A stretch of DNA of 64,000 bases. It comes from Arthrobacter sp. ES3-54. GTDB taxonomy: Bacteria; Actinomycetota; Actinomycetes; Actinomycetales; Micrococcaceae. The stretch covers positions 124,001 to 188,000 of the forward strand of contig NZ_JAQFIF010000004.1 of NCBI RefSeq assembly GCF_029504395.1, given 5' to 3'. Shown here in pieces: positions 40,568 to 49,608 of this stretch. A program made the position numbers and the translations under genes. The first letter of the stretch is position 1; every line of letters starts with the position of its first letter. Below the pieces are notes generated by a model. It did not search any database. It worked only from the letters and a program-made list of their open reading frames with translations, and had not been told where the DNA came from.

Positions 40568-41554
40568 CTATCCGAATGTGAATACGAAGGCTTCGACCCC
40601 GGGGTCGGGGAAGGTGATCGTGAATTTCCGGTCGCGGATCGGCCCGGGCTGACGTATCAGTTGGTACATCCGCTGATACTCGGCGGTACCTTTGCCGTGA
40701 CCGTCGATGTCGACCCCGTGGGCGGGCCCCGGCGGCTCGCCGTCGAGGAGGACGGTGAAGGGCACTGGTTTGTCTGTCGCCGGCGGGCCCATCACGAGGT
40801 TGAGGTCGCGGGCGAAGAACCTATATGAGATCGAACCATCGGGCTGGGTGAGCCGGACAGCTTCGGAGCCGATCCGCCAGTCGCCTGACAGCGACCAGTG
40901 ATTGCGCCGCAAGGCGGCCGGCGCGGAGTAGGGCTGACGATCGTCGGGGACGACCGGTTCTGGCGAGGCGAGTCCGACTGCACGTCCGTAGCCGAGATAC
41001 GTTTCCGGTGACCCCAGGCTGGACCAGTCGGCCGCCGCCTCGACGCCTTGGGGCTCAACGGTCACCAAGCCCTGTTCGATTTCGGTGCCGGCCTCGCGCA
41101 GGAGCATCTGGAGGACCATCTCGGATTGTTCATATTCTCCTTCACCGAAGTGGTGATGCCGGATCTGGCCCTTGGCGTCAGCGAAGTACAGGGCCGGCCA
41201 GTAGTGGTTGTCGAACGCCTGCCAGAGGGCGTAGCCGTTGTCGACCGCGACCGGGTAGCGGACGTCCATCTCATTGATGGCGCGGGCCACGTTGGCGAGG
41301 TCGCCCTCGAAGTCGAACTCGGGCGTCTGCACACCGACGACCGTCAGCCCATGGTCGGCGTAGGCGTCGGCCCATGCGCGTATCCAGGGCAGCGAGCGAA
41401 TCCAGTTGATGCAGGTGTAGGTGCCGAAGCTAATGAGAACGACTTGGCCGCGGAGGTCCGCCGGCGCCAGGGGCTGTGAGTTGAGCCATGTGGTGGCTCC
41501 GTCGAACGGGGGCAGTAACCCTTCGACTGGCAGATCGTTGCGGTGCCGAAACAC
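40568..41554 (-). CDS. Thioredoxin-like/DipZ C-terminal domain protein, cytosolic
   Basis: 328 residues. An N-terminal redoxin domain (LRGQVVLISFGTYTCINWIR) carries one Cys, as in DipZ-type proteins, not a CxxC pair. Residues about 170-328 match the C-terminal domain of DipZ: ETYLGYGRAVGLASPEP, SLSGDWRIGSEAVRL, FFARDLNLVMGP, QLIRQPGPIRDRKF and PGVEAFVFTFG. DipZ proteins also have a membrane CcdA part; that is absent here, so this is a soluble version. Encoded between the epoxide hydrolase and the small hydrolase genes with 9-16-base gaps. Confidence 0.85.
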   Translation of the reverse strand: MFRHRNDLPVEGLLPPFDGATTWLNSQPLAPADLRGQVVLISFGTYTCINWIRSLPWIRAWADAYADHGLTVVGVQTPEFDFEGDLANVARAINEMDVRYPVAVDNGYALWQAFDNHYWPALYFADAKGQIRHHHFGEGEYEQSEMVLQMLLREAGTEIEQGLVTVEPQGVEAAADWSSLGSPETYLGYGRAVGLASPEPVVPDDRQPYSAPAALRRNHWSLSGDWRIGSEAVRLTQPDGSISYRFFARDLNLVMGPPATDKPVPFTVLLDGEPPGPAHGVDIDGHGKGTAEYQRMYQLIRQPGPIRDRKFTITFPDPGVEAFVFTFG

Positions 41555-41563
41555 TTTGGGCCC

Positions 41564-42778
41564 TCACCGCAGGGATCTGAACGCTGCGCGAAGCTCGGAT
41601 GAGAACAATTGCGGTTGTTCCCATGCGGCGAAGTGGCCGCCTCGGTCGACCCGGTTGTAGTAGATGAGGTTGTCCGGGTAGGCGCGCTCGGCCCAGCTCC
41701 TTGGGGCTTGGTAGAGCTCGTCGGGGAACACGCTGATGGCGAATGGGATCGTAATGGGCTTCGCGTCGAAGAACGACGCCGTGTTCTCCCAGTACAGCCG
41801 GGCGGCCGAGACGCCAGTGTTCGTCAGCCAGTAGAGCGTGATGTTGTCGAGAATGTCGTCCCGCGTCAGGTCTCCGGCCAAGCGCCCGTCCAGGATCTCC
41901 CCAATCAATCCAGGCTGGCCGGTTCCGTCGCCGTGGTCGATCGCGAACGCCGCAAGGTCGATCGGAGAGTCCGCGAACCCGTACAGCGTCTGCGGGCGCG
42001 TGCCCATGATGAGGGCGTACGCGACATGCTTGGCGTAGAACGCGCTCAACTGATCGTAGGCACGTTGCTCCTCGTCCGAGAGGCCGGCGGGCGCCGGCTC
42101 GCCGCGCAAGTAGCCGTCGAGGTCTGCCGGGGCGGTGCCAGGCATGTTCGAGTGGATTCCGAGCAGTTCCGGGGCGGCTTGCTGGCCCATCTGCTGCGTG
42201 ACTGCTGCCCCCCAGTCGCCGCCCTGCGCCACGAACCGGTCGTAACCGAGCCGTTTCATCAGTACGACCCAGGCGCGGGCGATGCGGGACGGATCCCACC
42301 CGGTGTTGGTCGGTTTGGCGGAAAACCCGTGGCCGGGCAATGACGGGATCACTAGATCGAACGCGTCGTCCGCACTCGCACCATATGCTGTCGGGTTCGT
42401 GAGTGGCTCGATGATCTTCAGCTGTTCGATGATCGAGCCCGGCCACCCATGCGTGATGATGAGCGGCAGCGCATCATCATGCTGAGAGCGGACGTGGATG
42501 AAGTGAATGTCCAACCCGTCGATCTCGGTGGTGAAGTTCGGGAGCGCGTTGAGGGTCGCCTCGCATGCGCGCCATTCGTAATCGGTGGCCCAGTGGCGGG
42601 CGAGGGCTTGCATCGTCGCGAGTGGCACGCCCTGCGAGTCGTCCGTCACCGTCTCACGCTCCGGCCAGCGCGTCGCGGCGATTCGGCGACGCATGTCCTC
42701 CAATGCCTCCTGTGGGAAGTCACTGCGGAAGGGTCGGATCGAGCTCTGATCGGTCGGACTACTTGTCGTGTCGGTCAT
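41564..42778 (-). CDS. Epoxide hydrolase, EHN-domain type
   Basis: 404 residues from ATG 42778, with GAGGAG a few bases upstream; an earlier start in the frame at 42820 lacks one. N-terminal EHN segment: [20 protein letters not shown]. Oxyanion [11 protein letters not shown], nucleophile Asp in [12 protein letters not shown], tyrosines in the cap, and the His in [12 protein letters not shown]. It opens epoxides to diols. First gene of the four-gene minus-strand run, so the promoter probably lies in the 42.8-43.4 kb gap. Confidence 0.9.
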   Translation of the reverse strand: MTDTTSSPTDQSSIRPFRSDFPQEALEDMRRRIAATRWPERETVTDDSQGVPLATMQALARHWATDYEWRACEATLNALPNFTTEIDGLDIHFIHVRSQHDDALPLIITHGWPGSIIEQLKIIEPLTNPTAYGASADDAFDLVIPSLPGHGFSAKPTNTGWDPSRIARAWVVLMKRLGYDRFVAQGGDWGAAVTQQMGQQAAPELLGIHSNMPGTAPADLDGYLRGEPAPAGLSDEEQRAYDQLSAFYAKHVAYALIMGTRPQTLYGFADSPIDLAAFAIDHGDGTGQPGLIGEILDGRLAGDLTRDDILDNITLYWLTNTGVSAARLYWENTASFFDAKPITIPFAISVFPDELYQAPRSWAERAYPDNLIYYNRVDRGGHFAAWEQPQLFSSELRAAFRSLR

Positions 42779-43390
42779 GGTCTCCTCGTCTCTTCTCTCT
42801 TCTCCCAGGCGCGGTCGCATTCACACGCGCCGAACTTGCTCCGTCGCCTCGCAGCGTGGCACTGTTCACGGGCGCCACGGCCCGTATTCGACGAGTTGTT
42901 GCCGCCACCGGTCTCGAACATTCCGCCACTTGCCGTACTGGTCGTGAGATTGATCGTCACCAGCAGCGACGTCGGCCGGGTCGACGGCTCGTTTGATCAT
43001 CGGATGTTTCCCCTGCGGTATCGGATGATGTGAGGGAGGTCGAGGCGTTGACCAGCTCTCATGTGCCGTCGACCACAGCAATCCCAGACTTCCGTGAACC
43101 ATCCGGGATGCTGACGAACGTCATCGGATGACGAGACAAGCCTCGTGGCGGCATCAGCGCATACGAGGATTACTGAATGCTACTCGCGGGGCGTCGCACG
43201 CGGAAGGCCACACCGAACGCCGCCCTGTCATGTTCTGAATGACCATGCCGGTCGCCTGTTGAAAATGCGTCACCAGATCATTCGTCACGCATTCATTGAG
43301 GTATTTGTACCTTGCTCCGGTCGTTCGGCGGGTCATATAGTTGACGTTGCAGATGAGTGACGTAGGTCTCGTTCTGTTTCCGGTTGATGT
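42779..43390. other. 612-base gap between divergent genes
   Basis: No frame with convincing protein character was found on either strand. It should hold the promoters of the hydrolase run (minus) and the reductase gene (plus). AT content is higher near 43250-43380, just before the reductase. Confidence 0.5.
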
Positions 43391-44134
43391 ATGAAGATCG
43401 TAACTATCGGCGGAACCGGACTCGTCGGTTCAAAACTCGTCAGCAAGCTCGGCGAACACGGCCACGAAGCGGTTGCCGCTTCCCCCAAATCGGGGGTGAA
43501 CACGATTACCGGCCAAGGCCTCGCGGATGTACTCCAAGGAGCAGACGTTGTTGTCGACGTGTCGAATTCGCCCTCGTTCGAAGGCGCGGCGGTGATGGAC
43601 TTCTTTAGTACCTCCACCCGCAACCTGCTCGCGGCGGAGCAGGGAGCGGCCGTCGGCCACCACGTTGCCCTGTCAGTGGTCGGGACTGAGCGTCTGGCCG
43701 AAAGCGGCTACTTTCGAGCGAAGATGGAGCAGGAGAAGCTCATCAAAGAATCAGGCCTGCCGTACTCGATTGTTCATGCGACGCAATTTTTCGAGTTCGT
43801 CACGAGCATCGCTCAGGCTGCGACCCAGGGAAACACGGTTCGTCTGCCACCCGCCCTGATCCAACCGATAGCCGCTGAGGACGTAGCCACCGCAGTCGGC
43901 CGCACCGCTGTGGGTACTCCGCTGAACGCCACCGTCGAGATCGCCGGTCCCGAACAGTTCCGGCTCGACGATCTCATCCGCAAGGGACTCAGCTTCAAGG
44001 GAGACCCCCGCGAGGTGGTCGCCGATCCCACCGCACGCTACTTCGACGTGCTGCTGGAGGAACGCGAATTGCTCCCCCGTGATGAAGCGACCATCTACAA
44101 CAACCGCTTCGAGGAGTGGTTGCAACAGCAGTAG
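43391..44134 (+). CDS. NAD(P)-binding protein, atypical SDR (NmrA/quinone reductase-like)
   Basis: 247 residues. The N-terminal loop KIVTIGGTGLVGSKLVSKL binds NAD(P); VVVDVSNSPSFEGAAVMDFF, SVVGTERLAESGYFRAKMEQ and YSIVHATQFFEF are typical of atypical short-chain dehydrogenases that reduce quinones or sense NADP. The active Tyr-Lys pair is modified (GYFRAKMEQEK). No ribosome site of note. Alone on the plus strand, divergent from the hydrolase run. Confidence 0.86.
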   Translation: MKIVTIGGTGLVGSKLVSKLGEHGHEAVAASPKSGVNTITGQGLADVLQGADVVVDVSNSPSFEGAAVMDFFSTSTRNLLAAEQGAAVGHHVALSVVGTERLAESGYFRAKMEQEKLIKESGLPYSIVHATQFFEFVTSIAQAATQGNTVRLPPALIQPIAAEDVATAVGRTAVGTPLNATVEIAGPEQFRLDDLIRKGLSFKGDPREVVADPTARYFDVLLEERELLPRDEATIYNNRFEEWLQQQ

Positions 44135-44412
44135 TCGACAAAGCCGTGTCTGCTTCGAGGAGACGTCGAAAGCCGCCCTGCTCCCTACTCCGCAGAATAT
44201 CGATGCGAGAGGGACGACTGCGACGAGCCGCCGCGTCCGCGATCCGGAGCTGGTCCAGTTCCATCCGTCAGACATTGTCGAACCAGAGAATGCAGCTGGC
44301 ACCCTCGTCTCGGAATCAGCACGCGGGGAACGTGGCATTCTTTCCAACGCACTCGGTGAGTGCATGGTGAAATACGGATCAAAGTATCAGCACTGCGACC
44401 CAGGGAGTGAAC

Positions 44413-44646
44413 GTGTCAGGAAGCAATCCCGACCCGTATGAGGACAAGATCACCGGCTTGGAGCCGGGAGGCGGAGTGCCGCCAGGCGAGACCCCTCCTG
44501 CCGAAGCCTCGACGGGCGGACCGCAGGGTCACGATGAAAACGGCACGAATATGGGCACCCAGATTCTTTGGATGGCCGGCATCGCAGCAGTGGTCCTGTT
44601 GTCGATGCTGTACTTTGTCGGTTACATCGTGGGATTGCTGGACTAG
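44413..44646 (+). CDS. DUF6480-like small membrane protein
   Basis: 77 residues from GTG 44413, with AGGGAGTGA a few bases upstream. A polar N-terminus with LEPGGGVPPGETPPAE precedes one membrane segment, LWMAGIAAVVLLSMLYFVGY. The GGGVPPGETPPAE phrase is what I recall from DUF6480. It opens the region of small stress-type proteins. Single-pass inner membrane protein, function unknown. Confidence 0.72.
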   Translation: MSGSNPDPYEDKITGLEPGGGVPPGETPPAEASTGGPQGHDENGTNMGTQILWMAGIAAVVLLSMLYFVGYIVGLLD

Positions 44647-44710
44647 CGCGCCCTCGGGGCTGCCGGATCGATCACGGACAGATCACCCCAGCACCGTGAA
44701 AGAGCCGATA

Positions 44711-44851
44711 ATGGACCCTTCGTACGGCGGGATCTGGAGCCAAGACGGCAAACCGGCGAAGGCGCCGGAGCTCGTCTACTGGACGGCCGAAGAGTTCCTT
44801 CACGAGCAGCTGCTGCCTGGTCACGTCAGCCCAGCAGCAGGAGCGCGGTGA
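44711..44851 (+). CDS. Possible small protein (46 aa)
   Basis: ATG at 44711 opens a frame with PSYGGIWSQDGKPAKAPELV and YWTAEEFLHEQLLPG. Ribosome site weak. Protein-like composition at the start only; could be a remnant. Confidence 0.3.
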   Translation: MDPSYGGIWSQDGKPAKAPELVYWTAEEFLHEQLLPGHVSPAAGAR

Positions 44852-45101
44852 AGTAGCCGGCCAGGCACCCGGCACCGGCCGGCGGCCGCCGGCCCAGACC
44901 GCGAGCCGGCGGCCGGGTTCTGGACCGGGCGTGCGAGTAAGCACCACGGACCCGTCCGGAAACCCTGTGGACGTTCAATTTTCACTCAGATGGAATGACA
45001 ATTCCTGGTTGTCGAACCTCGGCCCCGATTTCCGCGGATGAAGTGACCAGCCCATTTGCCGCGCAAACGCAGGTGAGGCAAGCGGGCTACGGGTTCTGTT
45101 C

Positions 45102-45998
45102 TCAGTCGTTTAGATCGAAGTCGAGATCGAGATCCTGGGGTGTTCTCAGTCGCCGCCAGGTTGAAGTGACCCGGGCGGTGGGCAGGGTTGATGCAATGGG
45201 CATCCGGTCCACGGCGGTCAGTTGTTTCAGGTCGAGCCCGGTCAGCGCCGCGATGTCTCTGATGGGTACCTGGAATGTTCGGAACGGACCCAACGGGGGA
45301 GCCTCGTCGAGTGCTCCCGGGCGGGGTACATCCGGGAGGTCCGCCAGCTGGGGTGTCTGGTCCACGACGTATCCGGTGGCGGCGAGGGAGCCCTGGTGCA
45401 TGAATGCGGCAACTTTGAAAAACTTCAGCGGAATCTGCACGCCGCGGTAGACGGGGTCGGTGTCACTGAAGATCGGACCCGTGAAAACGACGAGCCGCCG
45501 GCCTTTGTCGGCTGCGTTGTCCTGCAGGTAAGACTCCAGACCGAGCCAGAGGTCCATTCCCTGGTTAAACTTCGCCGCCTGCGGGGCAGCGTTCGTGTAG
45601 TGGAAGGTATCCGCGTTGGCCCGGGCGGCTTCCGCCCGGGTGTCGCCGCAGACTGCTGATGCCCGGCGGACGAGGTGGCCGCGGTCGATGTCGTTGCGGG
45701 CGTAGACCGCCTCGCCCGTCTGCTGGTCCCCGCGCAGCCGCGGATCCAGTCTCCACTGGATCCCCGACTGGTCCAGATCGATCAACTTGGTGCCGTCCAT
45801 TCCGAGCGCAGTGACCGCGGCCAGACGCTTGTCCAGCCGCATGAGGACGGAAAAGTGGGTGTAGGGGAGCAGGACCGACTCGATGCCCTCGAGGGCCGGA
45901 ATGCCAACCCGGGCACCCAGGAACTGTTCATCGAACCCGGGGCGGTCGGAAAGATCGTCGGCATTCACTGTGAGCTGGGCTTGCACTAGTTCAGCCAT
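45102..45998 (-). CDS. DNA/RNA non-specific endonuclease
   Basis: 298 residues. The active-site motif of the NUC1/Serratia-nuclease family is DIDRGHLVRR (about residue 124-133), followed by ADTFHYTNAAPQAAKFNQG (the metal-binding Asn region) and RLVVFTGPIFSDTDPVYRG. These enzymes cut single- and double-stranded nucleic acid with a magnesium ion. There is no signal peptide, unlike secreted members, so the enzyme would act inside the cell unless exported otherwise. No inhibitor gene is evident beside it. The next gene on the strand starts 850 bases away. Confidence 0.9.
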   Translation of the reverse strand: MAELVQAQLTVNADDLSDRPGFDEQFLGARVGIPALEGIESVLLPYTHFSVLMRLDKRLAAVTALGMDGTKLIDLDQSGIQWRLDPRLRGDQQTGEAVYARNDIDRGHLVRRASAVCGDTRAEAARANADTFHYTNAAPQAAKFNQGMDLWLGLESYLQDNAADKGRRLVVFTGPIFSDTDPVYRGVQIPLKFFKVAAFMHQGSLAATGYVVDQTPQLADLPDVPRPGALDEAPPLGPFRTFQVPIRDIAALTGLDLKQLTAVDRMPIASTLPTARVTSTWRRLRTPQDLDLDFDLND

Positions 45999-46150
45999 GG
46001 GCAGGCCGTATCAGTGCCCGGCGACAGAAGGAGGTACCTCGTCGTCGAGGCCTGCGGGTACGGATGAAACTTGATCAAGGGGATTTTGTACGGGGGCTTC
46101 CCGGAACCGGGCAAGTGGATTGGGGGAGGGGTCGAGGCGAGTGTCGGCGG

Positions 46151-46840
46151 TTAGGGGGACCGTTGGCGGGCGGCTTGGTAGGAGGGGCGGCGTAGTCTGC
46201 GCGTCCACTCGTAGGTGCCTGCCCCGGGCAGCGGATTGCTGAGCGGGTCGAACCTGGTTCGGACGTCCGCGTTTCCGGGGTCGAGGGTCAGTACGAGGGT
46301 GCCGAAACGGTTCCAGGGTCCGGTAAGGCGGGCGTGGTAGAGGCCCAGGGTCCAGGTGGCGGTGGCCAATGCTTGGCGGAAAGCGTCAGGTGTGGCGGGC
46401 AGGCCCTGGCCGGTGGCTTGGGGGACTGCTGCCAGCAGTACGGGGCCCTTGGATCCCTTGTAGGGCATGAGCGAGGTCAGCTTTCCGTTGCTGGCGTAGC
46501 GGTGGGCGGTGAGTATCAGTCGGCCGGGCCGTGACACGGCGGTGGACGCCAGCAGGACGTCGGCGGGACCTGTTTCTGTCGGTATGCGAAGTGCCAGGCC
46601 GAGGATGTCGGGCCAGCCTGGGGGCAGGCCGAGAGATCGGGAGAACCGGGCGCTTACCGGGTCGCTGCCGGGGGAATCGATCCACGAGATCCCGCTCCGG
46701 GTGCTGCCGGGTCGTCGTTCAATCACTCCGGTGAGAGCCACGCCGGCGGGGTGTATGGGTCGGTCGGGGCGCACGACTTTGAGGGCTTTAAACACCGCGG
46801 CGAATGCCAGGCCGGCTGTACCGCTGACAGATGCTTTCAT
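46151..46840 (-). CDS. Uncharacterised actinobacterial protein (229 aa)
   Basis: A soluble protein with a hydrophobic N-terminal segment (GTAGLAFAAVFKAL) and motifs SARFSRSLGLPPGWPDILGL, GPADVLLAST and LPYKGSKGPVLLAAVP. Proteins like this are sometimes labelled phosphodiesterase in actinobacterial genomes; I see no phosphodiesterase signature and regard the function as unknown. Upstream 46841-47048 has no gene. Confidence 0.68.
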   Translation of the reverse strand: MKASVSGTAGLAFAAVFKALKVVRPDRPIHPAGVALTGVIERRPGSTRSGISWIDSPGSDPVSARFSRSLGLPPGWPDILGLALRIPTETGPADVLLASTAVSRPGRLILTAHRYASNGKLTSLMPYKGSKGPVLLAAVPQATGQGLPATPDAFRQALATATWTLGLYHARLTGPWNRFGTLVLTLDPGNADVRTRFDPLSNPLPGAGTYEWTRRLRRPSYQAARQRSP

Positions 46841-47048
46841 GCGACGTCCTTCGCGGGTCGGGCGCCAGTTACTTGACGCACCCAGTAAAGCATCTCTGAG
46901 CCGCCTGCGGCGCCTTTCGGGGCGCCCATCGCCTGTCCAAACAGTCCTCGGGCGACGAGGAGGATGCGCCGGTATCGGCTTTTGGCGGCCGGGGTTTCGC
47001 AGGCGGTCTGTCGGTTTCCGGTCGAACGCGCTGGGGTGCCGGCGGAGG

Positions 47049-47588
47049 TCAGGGGGCCGGCGAACGTTGGGGCGCCGTTTGCCGCTCGAGGGTGCGTACG
47101 CCGTGTTGGTGGAGAAGCCAGCCTGCGGCGATGAGCAGTGCGCTGGCGATCAAAAAGCCGATGTCCCAGGAAAGAGGTCCTCCGAGGTCATCCCTGACAT
47201 GGTGCACCTGGAGAAGGTGGTGGTCGATCAGGCCTTCGATGACATTGAATATTCCCCAGCCCACGAGAACGAGACCGAAGTGGAAGCTCCAGTTCGGTGC
47301 CAGGCGCCCCCGTCGCCACGCGGCAATCGTGGTTATCGACGCGGCCAGTAGCACTAACCACATCGCCAGGTGGAAGAACCCGTCCGCGAGTGTGTTCACT
47401 TCAAGGCCGGCCACTGTGGTGACGGGGTGCTCCGGGGTGTGGCTGAGCATGTGGTGCCACTGGAGGATCTGGTGCAGGACGATTCCATCGAAGAAGCCGC
47501 CCAGGCCCAGCCCGTAGAGGATGCCCGCAAGCCGTGTGGGCTGCATTTGAGCGTCGGTTGGCCGGGGGTTCGGAGTAGCCATAGCCAC
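47049..47588 (-). CDS. DUF2243 membrane protein
   Basis: 179 residues from GTG 47588 (ATG at 47582 is equally possible). Four membrane segments; the family signature GGFFDGIVLHQILQWHHMLS near the N-terminus is followed by DGFFHLAMWLVLLAA, GWGIFNVIEGLIDHHLLQ with conserved histidines, and a C-terminal IGFLIASALLIAAGWLL. The His/Asp-rich helices may bind a metal. An AAGCATGC operator-like site is 57 bases upstream. Confidence 0.88.
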   Translation of the reverse strand: MAMATPNPRPTDAQMQPTRLAGILYGLGLGGFFDGIVLHQILQWHHMLSHTPEHPVTTVAGLEVNTLADGFFHLAMWLVLLAASITTIAAWRRGRLAPNWSFHFGLVLVGWGIFNVIEGLIDHHLLQVHHVRDDLGGPLSWDIGFLIASALLIAAGWLLHQHGVRTLERQTAPQRSPAP

Positions 47589-47641
47589 ACATTAGTGCCG
47601 GAGGAAGCCGCAGGAAACCACAACCAATGGGCTACTTCTAG

Positions 47642-47653
47642 TAAGCATGCTCC
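47642..47653. promoter_or_regulatory. Operator-like palindrome, copy 1
   Basis: TAAGCATGCTCC, a half-perfect version of the AAGCATGCTT palindrome, 57 bases upstream of the DUF2243 gene start. Three further copies are at 50.4, 50.59 and 57.83 kb. Confidence 0.5.
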
Positions 47654-47683
47654 TGCTTCTCGCTGGCTCTGTTCTCTTGCTGC

Positions 47684-47914
47684 TCACCAGGCCAGGGTCT
47701 TTGCCTGCCGCGGTTTGATGGACGAGGTCTGGCCGCAGTTCGAGCAGGTGATGCGGTAGGTCCTGGATGTGGTGAACACCGGGATGAAGAACAGCGTGAA
47801 CTTTGTGGCGCGTTCCTGCAGGTGGTGATGGACGAGCTGGCCGCAGTACTGGCAGGTTGCCGCCCGCCCGGTCAGGTTTTTCAGAGCAGTTTTGAGGCCG
47901 AAGAGGAGGAGCTT
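47684..47914 (-). pseudogene. Zinc-ribbon protein copy with lost start codon
   Basis: The frame from 47914 has the same zinc-ribbon sequence as the gene at 56801-57031: GLKTALKNLTGR, CQYCG, HHHLQERATKFTLFFIPVF, CSNCG. The start position that is ATG in the other copy is AAG here (47914-47912), with the same AAAGG and flanking bases, and no other start lies upstream. 77 codons remain open. The copy is probably silent, unless translation begins at an unusual codon. Confidence 0.72.
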
Positions 47915-47943
47915 GGGGTGTGCCTTTCAAAGTGGGTTGCTGG

Positions 47944-48060
47944 TCACGCCTGAGGTGAGAGTCGGGCGGCGAGTCCTGTGAGCAGGATGGTGATGCCTTC
48001 GTCTAGTTCGTGAGTAGCCGCGGCTCTGTTCAGAAGACCGGGAAGAGGGCTAGGTTTAGA
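47944..48060 (-). pseudogene. C-terminal scrap of a TetR regulator
   Basis: The minus frame ends ELDEGITILLTGLAARLSPQA, nearly the same as ELDQGISILLSGLAARLSPP in the intact TetR gene at 57044-57778. Only about 38 codons remain. With the zinc-ribbon remnant beside it, this is a decayed second copy of the TetR plus zinc-ribbon pair. Confidence 0.7.
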
Positions 48061-49349
48061 CCGCGATCGTGGGTGCGTTGCCCTCGTCGCCGGTAGGCTC
48101 TGCGGCGGCCTTGTTTCTGCGTTTATCTAGAAATGCCATGACCGGTGTCGCGCTGATTCCGTGCAGGATGATGGAGCCTGTCACTATGAGCCCGGCGATT
48201 GCCCACAGCCGCTGGCCCTCGGCGAAAGCGCCTTCCTGCAGGGCATAAGCAATGTAGAACAGGGTGCCGATGCCGCGCACACCAAAGATGGCGATGACGG
48301 ATCGTTCGCGAGGTCCGGTTTTCCACCCAGTAGCCCAAGCCAACCGCTCAAGGGGCGGATCACCATCAAAAATATCAACGCCAAGGCCACTTCCGACCAT
48401 CCGATCTCTGCGAACAGTCCGCGGGCTATGGCTCCGCCGAGAAGCACCAGGATGGCGACCGTGAAAAGCCGTTCGATCTGTTCGACGAAGCTGTGCAGGA
48501 CGCCGTGGTAGCCGTGGCTGCGTTCCGCGGCGCGGATAGTGCAGGCGCAAACGAAGACGGCGAGGAATCCGTAGCCTTCGATGAGTTCTGCAGCGCCGTG
48601 GGCAAGGAACGTCGAGGCCAGCGCCACGAACCCTTCGGCGTGTTGGGACAGCCGCAACCGGTCGAGCTTGACCGAAAAGAACAGCTTGCCAAGACCCCAC
48701 CCGACGCCCAGGCCGACGAGCAGTCCGGCCAGAATGCGCCACAGGACGTCCAGGAGCAGCCAATCGGTGAGCCAAGCTGCAGGGCTGCCCCGGCGACACT
48801 GATGGCTATGGCGGCATATGTGAACGGGAACGCGAGGCCGTCATTGAGTCCAGCTTCGGATGTGAGGGCGAACCGGGCTTCGTCGTCCTCGGCATTGTCG
48901 GAGTCTGCGGGTTCACCTACTTGAACTTCGGTGGCGAGAACAGGGTCCGTGGGTGCGAGGGCGGCCGCGAGCAGAACCGCGGCCGCCACTCCTAGGCCGA
49001 GCATTGCCCAGCCTAGGAAGGCGACGGCGATGATCGTCAGCGGCATAGTGATTCCCAGCAGCCGCCACGTCGTCGCCCAGCGCCGCCACCCAACGGGGCG
49101 GTTCAGCGCCAGCCCCGCCCCCATCAATGAGATGATGACGCAGACCTCCGTCAGGTGAAGCACCAGCCCGCCGTGTGCCATCGGGTCCGGATCGGGCAGG
49201 CCCCCGATCAGGGCGAACGCCACGAAGCCGGCGGCGAGAAATACCATCGGCATAGAGACCGGGATTCTGCCCAGGAGGCGGGGCAGCACGGATGCGGCGA
49301 GGGCTGTCACACCCAGTGCGGCGAAGATCATGCCAACGGGATCAAGCAT
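48056..49349 (-). pseudogene. Cation:proton antiporter, broken by two frameshifts
   Basis: Three frames together make one protein of about 430 residues. Frame 1 (from 49349): VGMIFAALGVTALAASVLPRL, LALNRPVGWRRWATTW, LAPTDPVLATEVQVG with the conserved Asp pair region, and SEAGLNDGLAFPF. A shift near 48780 leads to frame 2 (TDWLLLDVLWRILAG, SHGYHGVLHSFVEQIERLF); a second near 48322 leads to frame 3 (ERSVIAIFGVRGIGTLFYIA to the end). Ten or more membrane segments. Full-length homology across shifts means recent decay or sequencing error. Confidence 0.78.
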
Positions 49350-49429
49350 CGGGGGTCACATTCTGTGGTGGGCGGCTACTCGTTCCCGCTTGAGTCTGCA
49401 GGGGTGCGGGTTGTGCCGGCGTCCGTGGG

Positions 49430-49540
49430 TCAGTAACGAGTGGTGCCGCCCGACGTGCCGGCGCCGTTCCTTTTCGCTTTGCGGGCCTGCATAACCCGGC
49501 TGATGATGGCGGGGAGGAGTGCTAGAAGGATTTTCTTCAC
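49430..49540 (-). CDS. Small basic protein (36 aa)
   Basis: GTG at 49540 with AGGA eight bases upstream encodes a hydrophobic segment KKILLALLPAIISRVMQAR followed by a basic tail (KAKRN) and a Gly/Thr end. It looks like a one-helix membrane peptide of a type common in actinobacteria. Too short to be sure, but the start signals are good. Confidence 0.5.
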   Translation of the reverse strand: MKKILLALLPAIISRVMQARKAKRNGAGTSGGTTRY

Positions 49541-49608
49541 GATGTGGTCCTGTTCTGTGGGTATCTGGGGGGAGTCGGTGCCGCCGGGTCCGGCGGACCC
49601 GGATGGTG

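Noticed and set aside
42866..43102. 78-codon minus-strand frame in the 42.8-43.4 kb gap
   Set aside because: Mixed composition and no recognisable family; the gap is better explained as a divergent promoter region.
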